Assembly: GCA_038229595.1 (NCBI GenBank)
Contig: JBBROH010000002.1
Span: forward strand, 1 to 64,000
DNA length: 64,000 bases
From: JBBROH01 sp038229595
Lineage (GTDB): Bacteria; Chloroflexota; Chloroflexia; QHBQ01
Reading direction: 5' to 3'
Under the pieces are notes generated by a model. That model made no database searches and was not told the origin of the DNA. It saw nothing but the letters and a program-made list of their open reading frames with translations. A program made the translations under genes and the position numbers. The stretch's first letter is position 1, and each line of letters opens with the position of its first letter. Of the stretch, positions 32,378-41,300 are shown piece after piece.

Positions 32378-34930
32378 CTCGCCTAGCAGGTTGAAGACCG
32401 CCTGGGCTGCCTGCGCCCGCGTCAGGGTGCTGCGTGGCGAGAAGGTGGTCGCGCTCGTCCCTTGCATCAGGCCGTGCAGCCGGGCCGCCTCTACCCAGCC
32501 GTAGAAGATATTGCTGGGCGACACGTCGCTGAAGCTGGGGCTGGCTGGCTGTTGGGGGCCGAAGCCAGCCGCAGCGGTTAGCATCTTCGCCATCTGCTCC
32601 CGCGTTACGCTGGCGTAGGGCTGGAAGTTGCCATCGCTGTAGCCACTAATCACCCCATGTGCGTAGGCGGTCTCCACGTAGCGGTAGAGGAGGTTGCTGG
32701 CTGGCACGTCGCGGAAGGTGGCAGTAGCAGGGTTGAGCAACGGCCAGCCCTGGGCCTGGGTCAGCATCTTGGCTAGCTCGTCCCGCCGCACCTGGGCGTT
32801 GGGCGCAAACAGGTTCGGCCCTGTCCCCTGCACCACCCCACGAGCATTGAGCCAACTGATCGCTGTCCAGGCCCAGTAACTATTTGGCACATCAATGTAA
32901 GTGTAGGTGGCCGCCTTCTGGCGGATCAGTTCGCGCTGCACCGCCCGCAGGTTGACCGCCCGTGGCTGGATGTTGGCTGCCGCCGCTTGCGCCGCCGCGA
33001 CCCCCGCCGCCTGGCCCATTGCCGCCCGCACTGGCTCCATCCGCAACGCGCCAAAGCCGAGGTGGGTGGCCGAGGCCGCCAGCGGCACCAACAAACCATC
33101 CAACCTGAGTGGCACGATTGCGCGGTATGGCACCTGGTAGGGCTGGGTGTTGCCCAACCACATATTGCCATCTGCGAACTGCCTGCCATTGCCGTCAGCG
33201 ATCAGGCGCACGGTATGCGAGTCCAACGCGTACTGGCCGGTGGCGATGCTGTCGGTGAAGTAGCGGCTGACCGTGCTGCACCCCTGGCTGAGGCAGGCGT
33301 AATCGCGCTCGCTGAGGGTGTATTCGCCGATTAGCCGATTACCCTCGCGGATGTAGAGCAAGGGTGGCAGGCCGTCTAGTGTGCCGTACTCGTTGGTAGG
33401 CAGCCAGTCTTGGGCGGCAGGCACCCGCTGGCGCGCCCAGTAGACAAAGCTGAGGGCGTAGAGGCGGTGTTGCTGCTCAATAGCCGAGCGGCTGGCGGGG
33501 TTGGTCAGGTAGTTGTCCTCGCGCTCGACCGAGAGGTAGTTGCCGCCAGGGATATCGGCATAGTTCAGTTCGATCTTGTTGTTCGGCAGCAACCGCCGCC
33601 AGTTGAACCAGATGTCGTTGAAGTAGCCGATGCTGTTTGCGCCATTGGTCGTGCTGAACTGCTGCACATACGCCTGGTAGAGGCTGTTCTGGTCGCCAGT
33701 GCGCCCCTGTGGATCGGCGATGCTGGCGAAGGGGTGGGGCATAGTGCGGTTCGGCTGGTAGACGAGGGTCATCAGGTAGCTGTAGGCTTGCAAGCCGTAG
33801 TCGCCGTCGCCGACCGACTCGCCGACCTGGGGCGGCACGAAGGTCTTGCCCGCGTCCAGTTCGTCAAAGGTGCGCGGGCGCAGAGGGAGCGGGGCAGCAT
33901 TGTCGGTGCTGCTACGTTCGCGGCCAAAGGCATAGTCCTGCCAGCGGGTGCCAGCGTCGGCCAGCACGTCGCCGCGGCTGGTCGCATCGATCACCACTTT
34001 GCCGTAGAGCGCACTGCTCTGCCCCCCGCTGAGGACGTAGACCCCGCGCACGCTATTGCCCGCAGTGATCACCCCGCTGTAAGCGGTGTTGAGCAGCAGA
34101 GTGACAGTCAGCCCTTGCAGCAGTTGCATCATCTGGTTCTGGGCCACCAGTGGCTCATAGGTGAAGCCGTCGGTGGGGTAGTCATTCGCAGGATTGCAGA
34201 CCAGGTTGTAGACTTGCAGGTAGGCGGCGTGGGTCGGCGGGGTAGTAGCGGTGTTGGTGTACCAGGTGTAGAGCGAGTGGCCGCTATAATAGCTGCCGCC
34301 GCCCACTTTGGCCTGCATCGCCCCGGCCACCGTCGGCTGCTCGAAGTTAGTATCTACCAGCAGCGGCGGCGGGCTGTAGCATTGCAGTTGGCCGCTGTTG
34401 CGCTGGCTGCGGTAGTAGGCGCGCACCGCCAGGCGAAACTGCTCGAACAGGCCGCTGATCGCTGTCGGGTTGCCGTCGGTTGCGCCGAGGCCGCCCGCAC
34501 TGACCATGCCGCCCAGCCAGCCGCTCTCCTCGACCAGTGCAACCCGCGCCCCCAGCCGGGCCGCAGCAACGGCAGCCGCCACCCCCGCCGAGGTACCGCC
34601 CACTACCACCACGTCGAACTGGTTGGCGGCGGGCGTAGCCGTTGGCGGCGGGACAGTTGTCGCAGTCGCAGTCAGGGTGGCGGTAGCGGTCACAGTCGCA
34701 GTCGCAGCCGCAGTCAGGGTGGCGGTAGCGGTAGCGGTCACAGTCGCAGTCGCAGTCAGGGTGGCGGTAGGGGTCAGAGACGTGGCTGGGGTGGGGGTTG
34801 CGCTGGGCGGGTCAGCGGTGGCCGTCGCGGTGGGGTTGCCACCGCTGGGGGCGGGCTGGCTCTGCGCCTGTGCGAGGGTGGGGAGCAGCAGGCTGGCGAC
34901 GAGGATAAGCAGGAACAGGCGGTGCTTCAA
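32279..34930 (-). CDS. Secreted FAD-dependent oxidoreductase with SLH domains
   Basis: 883 aa, TTG start with GGAG in front of it. Signal peptide (LFLLILVASLLLPTLAQA), a Thr/Ala-rich linker (about 25-103) encoded by GC-rich repeats, then an FAD-binding domain with the dinucleotide motif VVVVGGTSAGVAAA (about 108) and ALVEESGWLGGM, as in the FAD_oxidored family; another glycine-rich motif, GFGALRMEPVRAAMGQAAG, sits near 635. Three SLH domains (about 675-870) follow. Substrate unknown; sugars or polysaccharide fragments are possible. The last 35 residues continue beyond the third SLH domain antisense to the ABC permease gene. Last gene of a regulator-led operon. Confidence 0.8.
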   Translation of the reverse strand: MKHRLFLLILVASLLLPTLAQAQSQPAPSGGNPTATATADPPSATPTPATSLTPTATLTATATVTATATATLTAAATATVTATATLTATATTVPPPTATPAANQFDVVVVGGTSAGVAAAVAAARLGARVALVEESGWLGGMVSAGGLGATDGNPTAISGLFEQFRLAVRAYYRSQRNSGQLQCYSPPPLLVDTNFEQPTVAGAMQAKVGGGSYYSGHSLYTWYTNTATTPPTHAAYLQVYNLVCNPANDYPTDGFTYEPLVAQNQMMQLLQGLTVTLLLNTAYSGVITAGNSVRGVYVLSGGQSSALYGKVVIDATSRGDVLADAGTRWQDYAFGRERSSTDNAAPLPLRPRTFDELDAGKTFVPPQVGESVGDGDYGLQAYSYLMTLVYQPNRTMPHPFASIADPQGRTGDQNSLYQAYVQQFSTTNGANSIGYFNDIWFNWRRLLPNNKIELNYADIPGGNYLSVEREDNYLTNPASRSAIEQQHRLYALSFVYWARQRVPAAQDWLPTNEYGTLDGLPPLLYIREGNRLIGEYTLSERDYACLSQGCSTVSRYFTDSIATGQYALDSHTVRLIADGNGRQFADGNMWLGNTQPYQVPYRAIVPLRLDGLLVPLAASATHLGFGALRMEPVRAAMGQAAGVAAAQAAAANIQPRAVNLRAVQRELIRQKAATYTYIDVPNSYWAWTAISWLNARGVVQGTGPNLFAPNAQVRRDELAKMLTQAQGWPLLNPATATFRDVPASNLLYRYVETAYAHGVISGYSDGNFQPYASVTREQMAKMLTAAAGFGPQQPASPSFSDVSPSNIFYGWVEAARLHGLMQGTSATTFSPRSTLTRAQAAQAVFNLLGELALSQLAAEQQPVDHEEDQPHRRQCADYVVGR
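34620..34800 (-). repeat. Low-complexity Thr/Ala linker repeats
   Basis: Imperfect short repeats of the GTCGCAGTC / AGGGTGGCGGTAG type that encode alternating Thr-Ala in the linker between signal peptide and FAD domain. Likely prone to slippage, so length may vary between strains. Confidence 0.7.
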
Positions 34931-34946
34931 TTACTTACTTCTCCGT

Positions 34947-35297
34947 TTAGTAGTGCGGGCTGAACAGGTCGGGGATCGCTAGCAGCGTCGCCACGATGAT
35001 GCCTAGCGCGAAGATGAGGCCGAGGGCAAGGAACAGCCACTCCGTCCACTTGCGCTGGCGTGCGCTGGCCTGCTTCGGCGGGTAGTATTGGGCTGAGAGG
35101 TCTTCGTTGGCGTACTCTGGCAGGTGGTCAGCCTCTGCCCTTTGCTGCCAGGGGTCAGCCTGGGGCCGGGGCTGCCGCTGGCGGCGGGGGGTGGCAGCGT
35201 AGGTGGCGGCTGCCTCCTCCTCGTCGGCCAGCAGGTAGTCGGGCAGGGCAGCAGTGTCGCTGGTTGGCTGCTTCTCTTTGTCTATGTCCATGTTCAT
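34947..35297 (-). CDS. Small single-pass membrane protein
   Basis: 116 aa from the ATG at 35297 (an ATG at 35291 also possible). N-terminal 80 residues polar, Pro/Gln/Arg-rich, cytosolic by the positive-inside rule; one C-terminal helix (WLFLALGLIFALGIIVATLL) then a short tail. No family recognised. It lies between the RAM-domain gene and the SLH oxidoreductase gene, with spacings of 14 and 16 nt, so it belongs to the same operon. Unknown function. Confidence 0.65.
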   Translation of the reverse strand: MNMDIDKEKQPTSDTAALPDYLLADEEEAAATYAATPRRQRQPRPQADPWQQRAEADHLPEYANEDLSAQYYPPKQASARQRKWTEWLFLALGLIFALGIIVATLLAIPDLFSPHY

Positions 35298-35311
35298 CCG
35301 TTCAGTTGCGC

Positions 35312-35590
35312 TCAATCCAGCCCGATTGACCAGATCGCTTCCATGTCCTTGCGCGAGTAGCACTGGAAGGCCACCATCGTGCGCGTGTTGGTAATCGCGC
35401 TGATCGCGGCAAAGCGGCTGGTCACCACGTCGGCCAACGCCTCGTACTCCTTCACCCGCACGATAGCCACCAGATCGTACTCGCCAGTGACAGAGTAGAC
35501 CTCCTTCACCTCTGGGATCGCCAGCAGAGCCTCGGCGGTGGCCGGGATGCGCTGCCGCTCGGCTCCAATCATCACGATTGCGGTAATCAT
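35312..35590 (-). CDS. Stand-alone RAM (Lrp/AsnC effector) domain protein
   Basis: 92 aa: ITAIVMIGAERQ, EVYSVTGEYDLVAIV and FAAISAITNTRTMV are the strand and helix pattern of the Lrp/AsnC ligand-binding domain. No DNA-binding helix-turn-helix is present and there is no room for one: the ATG at 35590 overlaps the kinase stop codon as ATGA. Such proteins form beta-barrel dimers and can modulate full-length Lrp regulators or act as small-molecule sensors. The tight overlap points to translational coupling with the kinase. Confidence 0.85.
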   Translation of the reverse strand: MITAIVMIGAERQRIPATAEALLAIPEVKEVYSVTGEYDLVAIVRVKEYEALADVVTSRFAAISAITNTRTMVAFQCYSRKDMEAIWSIGLD

Positions 35591-38145
35591 ACCGTTTCCT
35601 CCCTCTCGTTGGCAACCTTGAGCAACTCGTTGGCCCGGCTGCCGCCGTCCTCCGCACTGTGCGCCTCTTGCAGGGTGATCGGCCCCTCGGCACTGAGAAC
35701 GCGGTCGCCGATCATGCGCGGTGTGTCCCACTCCACTTGCGGGTGGGTCTCCACCTCCTCCTCGTCCAGCGGCAAGACCTCTGGCGGGCTAAACTGGCCC
35801 GGCTCTGGCTGCTCGCTGATCAGCGGCAAGGTGATAGTGAAGGTGCTACCCTCCCCTTCGCCCTTGCTGAAGACCGCCACGGTGCCGCCCATCAGGGTCG
35901 CCAGGCGGCGCGTGATCGCCAGACCGAGGCCAGTGCCACCGTACTGCCGGGTAGTAGAGCCGTCGGCTTGACGGAACTCCTCGAAGATCAGGGCGTACTT
36001 GTCCTGGGGGATGCCGATGCCAGTGTCGGTCACGGTTAGGGCGTAGAGTTCGTTGCTCACCCGCCGCGCCCGCACCGTCACGCTGCCAGTGTTGGTGAAC
36101 TTGACGGCATTGGAGGCGAGATTAAGCAGGATTTGTTGCAGGCGGTCAGAGTCGCCGATCAGGGTGGGTGGGAGTTGGGGGTCAATATAGTGGCGCAGAG
36201 CCAGCTTCTTCTGCTGGGCCAGCGGCCCGACCGTGTTGAGGACGGTGAGGATCAGTTCGCGCACCGAGAACGGAGCAGTGACCAACTCAAAGCGACCCGC
36301 CTCAATCTTAGAGAGGTCCAGCACGTCCGTGATCAGGTTGAGCAAGGTGCCTGCGTTGCGCTGCACCCGACCCAGGCTGGTCTGCTGGCCCTCGTTCAAC
36401 TCGCCAAACAGACCATCCAGCAGCATATCAACGTAGCCAATAATCGAGTTGAGCGGGGTACGCAGTTCGTGGCTGATAGTGGAGAGAAACTCGGTCTTGA
36501 GGCGGCTGATCGAGAGCAACTGCTCGTTCGCGCTCCGCAAGTCGGTGTAGATGCGGGCCGTCTCCAACACGGCGGCGGCCTGGTTGGTGAACAACACCAA
36601 CATCTGCTCATCATCGTCGCTGAACACCCGCCGCTCGCTGTCGTCCAACACATCCAGCACGCCGATCAGCTTGCCGCGCTTGTTAAGCAGCGGGCTGGCG
36701 ATCACGGCGGTGAAAGGGGAGTCGGCGTAGCGGGCTGCCTTCCCCTCCCAGGTGCGGTAGTTGTTGACCCTGAGCGGCTGGCGGCTGGCAGCCACCTGCC
36801 CGGCCAACCCCTCACCAACTGCCAGGTAGGTGCCGCAGTAATCGCGGTCTAGATTGTAGGAGGTAACGCATTCCAGCCGGTGCTGACTGCTATCATAGAG
36901 GTAGATCGCTGCCCCACGCGCCGAGAGCAGGCTAACCGAGTGCAGGGTGACAGTATCGAGCAGATTTTGCAGTTCGCGCTGGCGGGTGATCTCCAACGAG
37001 GTGCGATAGATCAACTCCAACTGCTGCGCCCTTTTCTCTGCGTCGCTAAGTTGCGCGAGGCTGTAGAGCGCGCCGACCAGTTGGCCGCCAATGATGGCGA
37101 ATACATCGAGGTCGTCAGCATCCGCCTGCGCCAACAGGGTCGAGCCGACGATCAGCAAGCCAGCCAACCTGCCGCCGCCAAGCAGCGGGGTGATGATCGC
37201 GCTGCCCAGGTGCAGTTGCTTGAGCAGGGGCAGGTAGAAGTCGTTTTGTTCGCTGCTGCAAGCTACTGGGCGGCCCTCGTCGGTCAGGGCGGCCCACAAC
37301 GGTTGGTCGGGGTCGAAGGGGAGAGCAAGGCTGGGGGTGATGCGCCGTTCGGCCAGCAAACCAGAGCGGGCGACCAACTGCTCCCCCTCCACCAGCATGA
37401 CCAAGCCGAACTCGTAGCCGAACTCGCCGGTGACGACCGCCACGATGTGATCGAGCAGAGCCTGGCGGTCGAGGGTGCCGCTGATTTCGGTGCCAACCCG
37501 GTGCATGGCAAAGAGGCCCGCCAGCCGCCTACCCAGGCGGTCGCGGGAGTGGCTAACCTCGGCCTCGGTTGCGCTCACCTGCTCCAAATGGCTCTCTGCC
37601 TCCTGCAACTGCGCCTCAAGGTGCTGGTACTGGTCGCGCAGATGGGTATAGCGGCGGGTGTAGTTGAGGGTAGCGGCGATCAGGCGGGCCGCTGGCTTGA
37701 CCTTCTGCAACTCCTCCTGCCCCAGGGTGCCGGGCTTGCGGCTCTCCAGGTTGAGGACACCGATCACCTCACCGTCCACCACCAGGGGCAAAGCCAGTTC
37801 GCCCATCGAAGTGGGTGGGCCAATCTTGCCGTACACGGCATCCAGGTTGAAGTATTCGGGGTCGCGGCCAGGGTGGGTGATGATCGCGGCCCGCCCGCTC
37901 TGGGCCACTCGCTGCACGATCCCGCGACCAGGCGGCAAGCTGAGGCCAACTGGATTGTAGCTGATCGGGCGGGCCGACCAGTAGGCGACAAACATCAGGT
38001 CGTCGCTCTCTGGCTGGCGCAGCAACACAGAAGCCTGATCGAACTGCACGATCTCGGCCAGGCTGGCTAGCATGGTAGTCAGATCGCGTTCGACCGATAG
38101 TTCGCGGTCGCTACTTGCGGGTTGGGCGGTGGCTGCGCTGGTCAT
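35587..38145 (-). CDS. Cytosolic sensor histidine kinase with GAF domains
   Basis: 852 aa, no membrane helix. GAF-like domains at about 15-180, 215-365 and 380-530 (e.g. LALPLVVDGEVIGVLNLES and TAVIASPLLNKRGKLIGVLD), with a coiled coil near 175-210. HisKA with phospho-acceptor His559 in FLSTISHELRTPLN; HATPase with NLASNAVKFT, VTDTGIGIP, FEEFRQADGS and GTGLGLAITRRLA. A charged tail of about 75 residues has no domain I recognise. It follows the receiver gene by 11 nt. Signals are probably soluble small molecules sensed in the cytoplasm. Confidence 0.9.
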   Translation of the reverse strand: MTSAATAQPASSDRELSVERDLTTMLASLAEIVQFDQASVLLRQPESDDLMFVAYWSARPISYNPVGLSLPPGRGIVQRVAQSGRAAIITHPGRDPEYFNLDAVYGKIGPPTSMGELALPLVVDGEVIGVLNLESRKPGTLGQEELQKVKPAARLIAATLNYTRRYTHLRDQYQHLEAQLQEAESHLEQVSATEAEVSHSRDRLGRRLAGLFAMHRVGTEISGTLDRQALLDHIVAVVTGEFGYEFGLVMLVEGEQLVARSGLLAERRITPSLALPFDPDQPLWAALTDEGRPVACSSEQNDFYLPLLKQLHLGSAIITPLLGGGRLAGLLIVGSTLLAQADADDLDVFAIIGGQLVGALYSLAQLSDAEKRAQQLELIYRTSLEITRQRELQNLLDTVTLHSVSLLSARGAAIYLYDSSQHRLECVTSYNLDRDYCGTYLAVGEGLAGQVAASRQPLRVNNYRTWEGKAARYADSPFTAVIASPLLNKRGKLIGVLDVLDDSERRVFSDDDEQMLVLFTNQAAAVLETARIYTDLRSANEQLLSISRLKTEFLSTISHELRTPLNSIIGYVDMLLDGLFGELNEGQQTSLGRVQRNAGTLLNLITDVLDLSKIEAGRFELVTAPFSVRELILTVLNTVGPLAQQKKLALRHYIDPQLPPTLIGDSDRLQQILLNLASNAVKFTNTGSVTVRARRVSNELYALTVTDTGIGIPQDKYALIFEEFRQADGSTTRQYGGTGLGLAITRRLATLMGGTVAVFSKGEGEGSTFTITLPLISEQPEPGQFSPPEVLPLDEEEVETHPQVEWDTPRMIGDRVLSAEGPITLQEAHSAEDGGSRANELLKVANEREETV

Positions 38146-38156
38146 GGCTGGCTACT

Positions 38157-38594
38157 CTAGTTGCTAGGTGCGCTGGGTTGGGGCGGCAGGGTCGCGGGCG
38201 AAGAATGGTACTCGGCCAACTGCTGCTCAACCATACTGACGAGGGCGTTGATCGTGATCGGCTTGGTCAGGTAGGCACTGCACCCGGCTTGCAGAGCCAG
38301 GTCACGGTCGTCGCTGAGAACGTTGGCGGTGAGGGCGACGATGGGGCGGCTGACGAACTCTGGCAAGGCACGGATCATCCGCGCCGCTTGCCAGCCGTCA
38401 AGGATGGGCAGCGAGAGGTCCATCAAGATCAGGTCGGGTTGGGGGCCGTCTTTGCCAGCGGCCATGCAGATGTTGACTGCTTCGCGCCCGTTGACCGCTT
38501 CGATCACCCGGTAGCCGCGCAAGGTAAGTAGTATCTTTACCATGTCGCGGCTATCGAAATTGTCTTCTACCACCAGGATCAACTCACCGGCCAT
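38157..38594 (-). CDS. Single-domain response regulator
   Basis: 145 aa from the ATG at 38594 (GGGAG upstream). Receiver domain only: acidic residues E10-D11, phosphorylation site Asp59 in ILMDLSLPILDG, Thr in IVALTANVL, and Lys in YLTKPITIN. A Pro-rich 20-residue tail replaces an output domain, so it probably acts by protein contact. First gene of the operon with the large kinase. Confidence 0.9.
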   Translation of the reverse strand: MAGELILVVEDNFDSRDMVKILLTLRGYRVIEAVNGREAVNICMAAGKDGPQPDLILMDLSLPILDGWQAARMIRALPEFVSRPIVALTANVLSDDRDLALQAGCSAYLTKPITINALVSMVEQQLAEYHSSPATLPPQPSAPSN

Positions 38595-38651
38595 TAGCTG
38601 CTCCCTTGCCGCACCAGATAACGGCCCACCCATATTTTGGTTCGCAAGGCT

Positions 38652-38657
38652 ATTATA
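38652..38657 (-). promoter_or_regulatory. -10 box upstream of the response-regulator operon
   Basis: TATAAT on the minus strand 58 nt before the ATG at 38594; no -35 and no extended TGn. Confidence 0.35.
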
Positions 38658-38699
38658 ACACAGTAGCAAGGTAGATAGGAGAAACAGGCTAGCCGCTCG

Positions 38700-38885
38700 T
38701 CACTCGTCCTCCTCGTAGGGGCAGTTGCGGCAGCCGTTGCCACAGCAGTAGCCGCGCTCAAGCAGGAACTCGCGGCAGAGCGCGCCATCAGCATCGAAGG
38801 GATAGCTGGCAGGTAGCTCCTGCTCTGCTGCTGGCGGGCTGGCGGGCTGGTTGCTCGGCTCAGGCGACGGCTTTGGCATAGTCAT
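38700..38885 (-). CDS. Small Cys-rich protein (DUF5522-like)
   Basis: 61 aa. Pro/Glu-rich first half, then FLLERGYCCGNGCRNCPY near the C-terminus, with five cysteines that look metal- or cluster-binding. I recall the RGYCCGNGCRHCPY pattern from DUF5522-type small proteins. Its ATG (AAGGAAG just before) lies inside the last codons of the EcfS gene, a 26-bp overlap that suggests coupling. It is the last gene of the riboswitch-led cluster, although in other bacteria such proteins occur in many contexts, so a B12 link is only positional. Confidence 0.7.
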   Translation of the reverse strand: MTMPKPSPEPSNQPASPPAAEQELPASYPFDADGALCREFLLERGYCCGNGCRNCPYEEDE

Positions 38886-39666
38886 CTTCCTTGAGCGTAG
38901 TCAACCGCGTGTAGTAGAAGCGACGTTGGAAGCGGTAGAGTATCTTCAGCGTCGCCCCACCCAGGGTCAGCACCAGCAGCAGGTTGAGGGCGGATCGCCA
39001 GAGATCGTAGGCGAACGAGGTAGCGAAGTAGAAGATGGTGAAGCGGCTGACCAGTTCGCCAACCCGCTCCAGGCCACTGCTGCTGAGGTTAGTTGCGTCG
39101 GCAGAGGCGGGCCAGAACCAGAGGTTGAGCAAGGCACCGTAGAGCAAGCCCCAGCCCAGCCCCAGCAGGCCGAGCGCAGTCAGGTTGAGGGCCATGTTAG
39201 CCTGCCAGCGACGCAGCAACCGACCGAGTAGCCCCGCACTTGCGCCTAGCCAGGCGGCAGCCAGCATCTGGTAAGGCAGCCAGGGGCCAAAGCCGCCAGT
39301 CACTATCGCCGAAACGAAGATGGTCAGCGCGCCAAAGAGGAAGCCGAAACCCGCCCCGAACACGTAGCCGCCGACCAGCAGCAGGAAGAAGATCGGGGAG
39401 GCTCCGCCAAAGGTAGGCAGTAGCCGCAACGCGCCGTTCAGGGCCGCCAGCACCGCCAGCAGAGCGACACCCTTCGCGTCCAACTCTTGCCCCTGCACGG
39501 CACCGAGGCCAACCACCAGCACCAGCACTCCGAGCAGCAGGGTGGCAGCCAGGGGCGGCACTGCACTGGCGAAGAAGGGCCAGAGTAGCATCGCCAGCCC
39601 CAACAGCGTGCTGAGCAGCAGGGCCAGGTTAGCGATCAGGCGGCCTTGCCCCCACTCATCCCGCAT
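38860..39666 (-). CDS. ECF transporter substrate-binding (S) component
   Basis: 268 aa from the ATG at 39666 (GGGGGTG upstream); overlaps the end of the EcfA gene by 11 bp. About seven hydrophobic helices. LLPTFGGASPIFFLLLVGG and FGFLFGALTIFVSAIVTGG are the Gly-rich helix patterns of S components; the cytosolic C-terminus is basic (KILYRFQRRFYYTR). S components bind the vitamin; the riboswitch upstream of the operon suggests cobalamin or a precursor, as for CbrT-type S components. Not a CbiM-type cobalt protein by visible features. Confidence 0.8.
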   Translation of the reverse strand: MRDEWGQGRLIANLALLLSTLLGLAMLLWPFFASAVPPLAATLLLGVLVLVVGLGAVQGQELDAKGVALLAVLAALNGALRLLPTFGGASPIFFLLLVGGYVFGAGFGFLFGALTIFVSAIVTGGFGPWLPYQMLAAAWLGASAGLLGRLLRRWQANMALNLTALGLLGLGWGLLYGALLNLWFWPASADATNLSSSGLERVGELVSRFTIFYFATSFAYDLWRSALNLLLVLTLGGATLKILYRFQRRFYYTRLTTLKEDDYAKAVA

Positions 39667-41299
39667 CTTGCACCCCCACATCTTGCCCCGCCATCGCCTC
39701 GGCCACCGTCAGGAACCGTCCGTTGGTCAGCTTGCCGATCTGCGAGGAGAAGATCAGCGACTCGCTGAGGACGGCGCGGGTTGGGCCGTCCACCGCGATC
39801 TCGCCCGCCGCCAGTAGGGCCACCCGGTCAGCGACTTCGGCGACCAACTCTACGTCGTGGGTGACAAGCACTACCGCCCGGCCCGCCGCCCGCAACCAGC
39901 GCAGGTAAGCGACCAATGCCCCCTTGCTCTCGTAATCCAGCCCGCGAGTTGGCTCATCCAACAGCACCAGGGCAGGGTCAGCGACGAGCAGGGCGGCAAT
40001 CGCCACCCGCTGCTGCTGGCCGATGCTAAGGTCACGCGGGTAGCAGTCGGCCAGCCCGCTGAGGCCGAGCGCAGTCAACAAATCGGCGATCCGACCCTCG
40101 TCTACCGCCAGCTTGTGGCCGCGCAGGGTGAAGCGCAGCTCGTCGGCTACCGTGTCGGCAAAGAGCAGGCTAGAGGGGTTCTGCGGCACGTAGCCAACCT
40201 GCCGAGCAATCGCGCTGGGGTCAAGCCCAGCCACGCTGCGCCCCAGCACCTGAACCGCGCCCCGCTGCGGACGCAGCAGCCCGATCAGCAGCTTGAGCAG
40301 CGTAGTCTTGCCGCTGCCATTGCGCCCCAAAATCGCCAGCACCTCGCCCCCCCGAATGTCGAAGCTGACCCCACGCAACACTTCCCGCCTACCGTAACCA
40401 AACCACACTCCGCGCAAGTCCGCACTGCCTTCCTTCGCGGCGGGCGGGGTAGGACTGGCTGGCACAGCCTCCTCCCCTCGTGCGCGGGTAGGCAGGGTGG
40501 CGGTGAGTGAGCGGGCGAACGGCCTCGCTTCGCGCACAGTGAGCGGCAGCGGCTGCCAACCTAGCCGCTTCGCCAGGGTCAGCAACGGCGGGGTGAGCGG
40601 CACCTGGGCCAGAGCCTCGCGGGGCGGCCCGTCGGCAACGATGCGCCCAGCCGCCATGTACAGCAGGCGATCAGCATACTGCACCACCCGCTCCAGCCGA
40701 TGTTCAGAGAGGATGATCGTCATGCCCAGGTCGCTGTTCAGCTTTTGCAGCAAGGTCAGCACCTCCTCCGCACTCTGCGGATCGAGTTGCGAAGTCGGCT
40801 CGTCCAGCACCAGGATGGCGGGCTGCATCGCCAGAGCCGCCGCAATCGCCAGCCGCTGACGCTCACCCCCACTCAGGCTGCTGATCGGACGAGCGCGTAG
40901 CTGGTCGAGGTCGAGTTGATGCAGCAACTCCTCTACCCGCCGCCGCATCAGCGCGGGGTCAAGGCCGAGGTTCTCCATGCCGAAAGCGACCTCGCCCGCC
41001 ACCTCCTCCGTCACCGCCTGCGCCTCTGGGTCCTGGAAGACGAAGCCGACCCTGCCGCCCAACTGCTGCGGCTGCACAGTGAGGGTGTCCACGCCGTCTA
41101 CCAGCACCCGCCCGCCAAACTTGCCGCCATAGAAGTGCGGCACCAGCCCAGCGATAGCCCGCAGCAGGGTGGACTTGCCCGCCCCGCTGCCGCCAACCAG
41201 CAGCACGAACGCCCCCTCTGGCACGCTGAGGTCAACCTCGTGCAGGGCAAAGGTGGTGGCGGTGGGGTAGCAGTAACTGAGCTTTTCGAGCTTGATCAT
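39656..41299 (-). CDS. ECF transporter ATPase, two EcfA domains fused
   Basis: 547 aa; the ATG at 41299 is 1 nt after the stop of the cyclase gene (TGA A ATG). Domain 1: Walker A GGSGAGKSTLLRAI, signature LSGGERQRLAIAAAL, Walker B ILVLDEPTSQLDP, H-loop SEHRLE. Domain 2: Walker A LGRNGSGKTTLLKLL, signature LSIGQQQRVAIAALL, Walker B LVLLDEPTRGLD, H-loop VTHDVE. Usual EcfA and EcfA' are separate proteins of about 280 aa; here they are one chain, which fixes heterodimer stoichiometry. It powers the EcfT-EcfS complex encoded on either side. Confidence 0.93.
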   Translation of the reverse strand: MIKLEKLSYCYPTATTFALHEVDLSVPEGAFVLLVGGSGAGKSTLLRAIAGLVPHFYGGKFGGRVLVDGVDTLTVQPQQLGGRVGFVFQDPEAQAVTEEVAGEVAFGMENLGLDPALMRRRVEELLHQLDLDQLRARPISSLSGGERQRLAIAAALAMQPAILVLDEPTSQLDPQSAEEVLTLLQKLNSDLGMTIILSEHRLERVVQYADRLLYMAAGRIVADGPPREALAQVPLTPPLLTLAKRLGWQPLPLTVREARPFARSLTATLPTRARGEEAVPASPTPPAAKEGSADLRGVWFGYGRREVLRGVSFDIRGGEVLAILGRNGSGKTTLLKLLIGLLRPQRGAVQVLGRSVAGLDPSAIARQVGYVPQNPSSLLFADTVADELRFTLRGHKLAVDEGRIADLLTALGLSGLADCYPRDLSIGQQQRVAIAALLVADPALVLLDEPTRGLDYESKGALVAYLRWLRAAGRAVVLVTHDVELVAEVADRVALLAAGEIAVDGPTRAVLSESLIFSSQIGKLTNGRFLTVAEAMAGQDVGVQDAG

Positions 41300-41300
41300 T

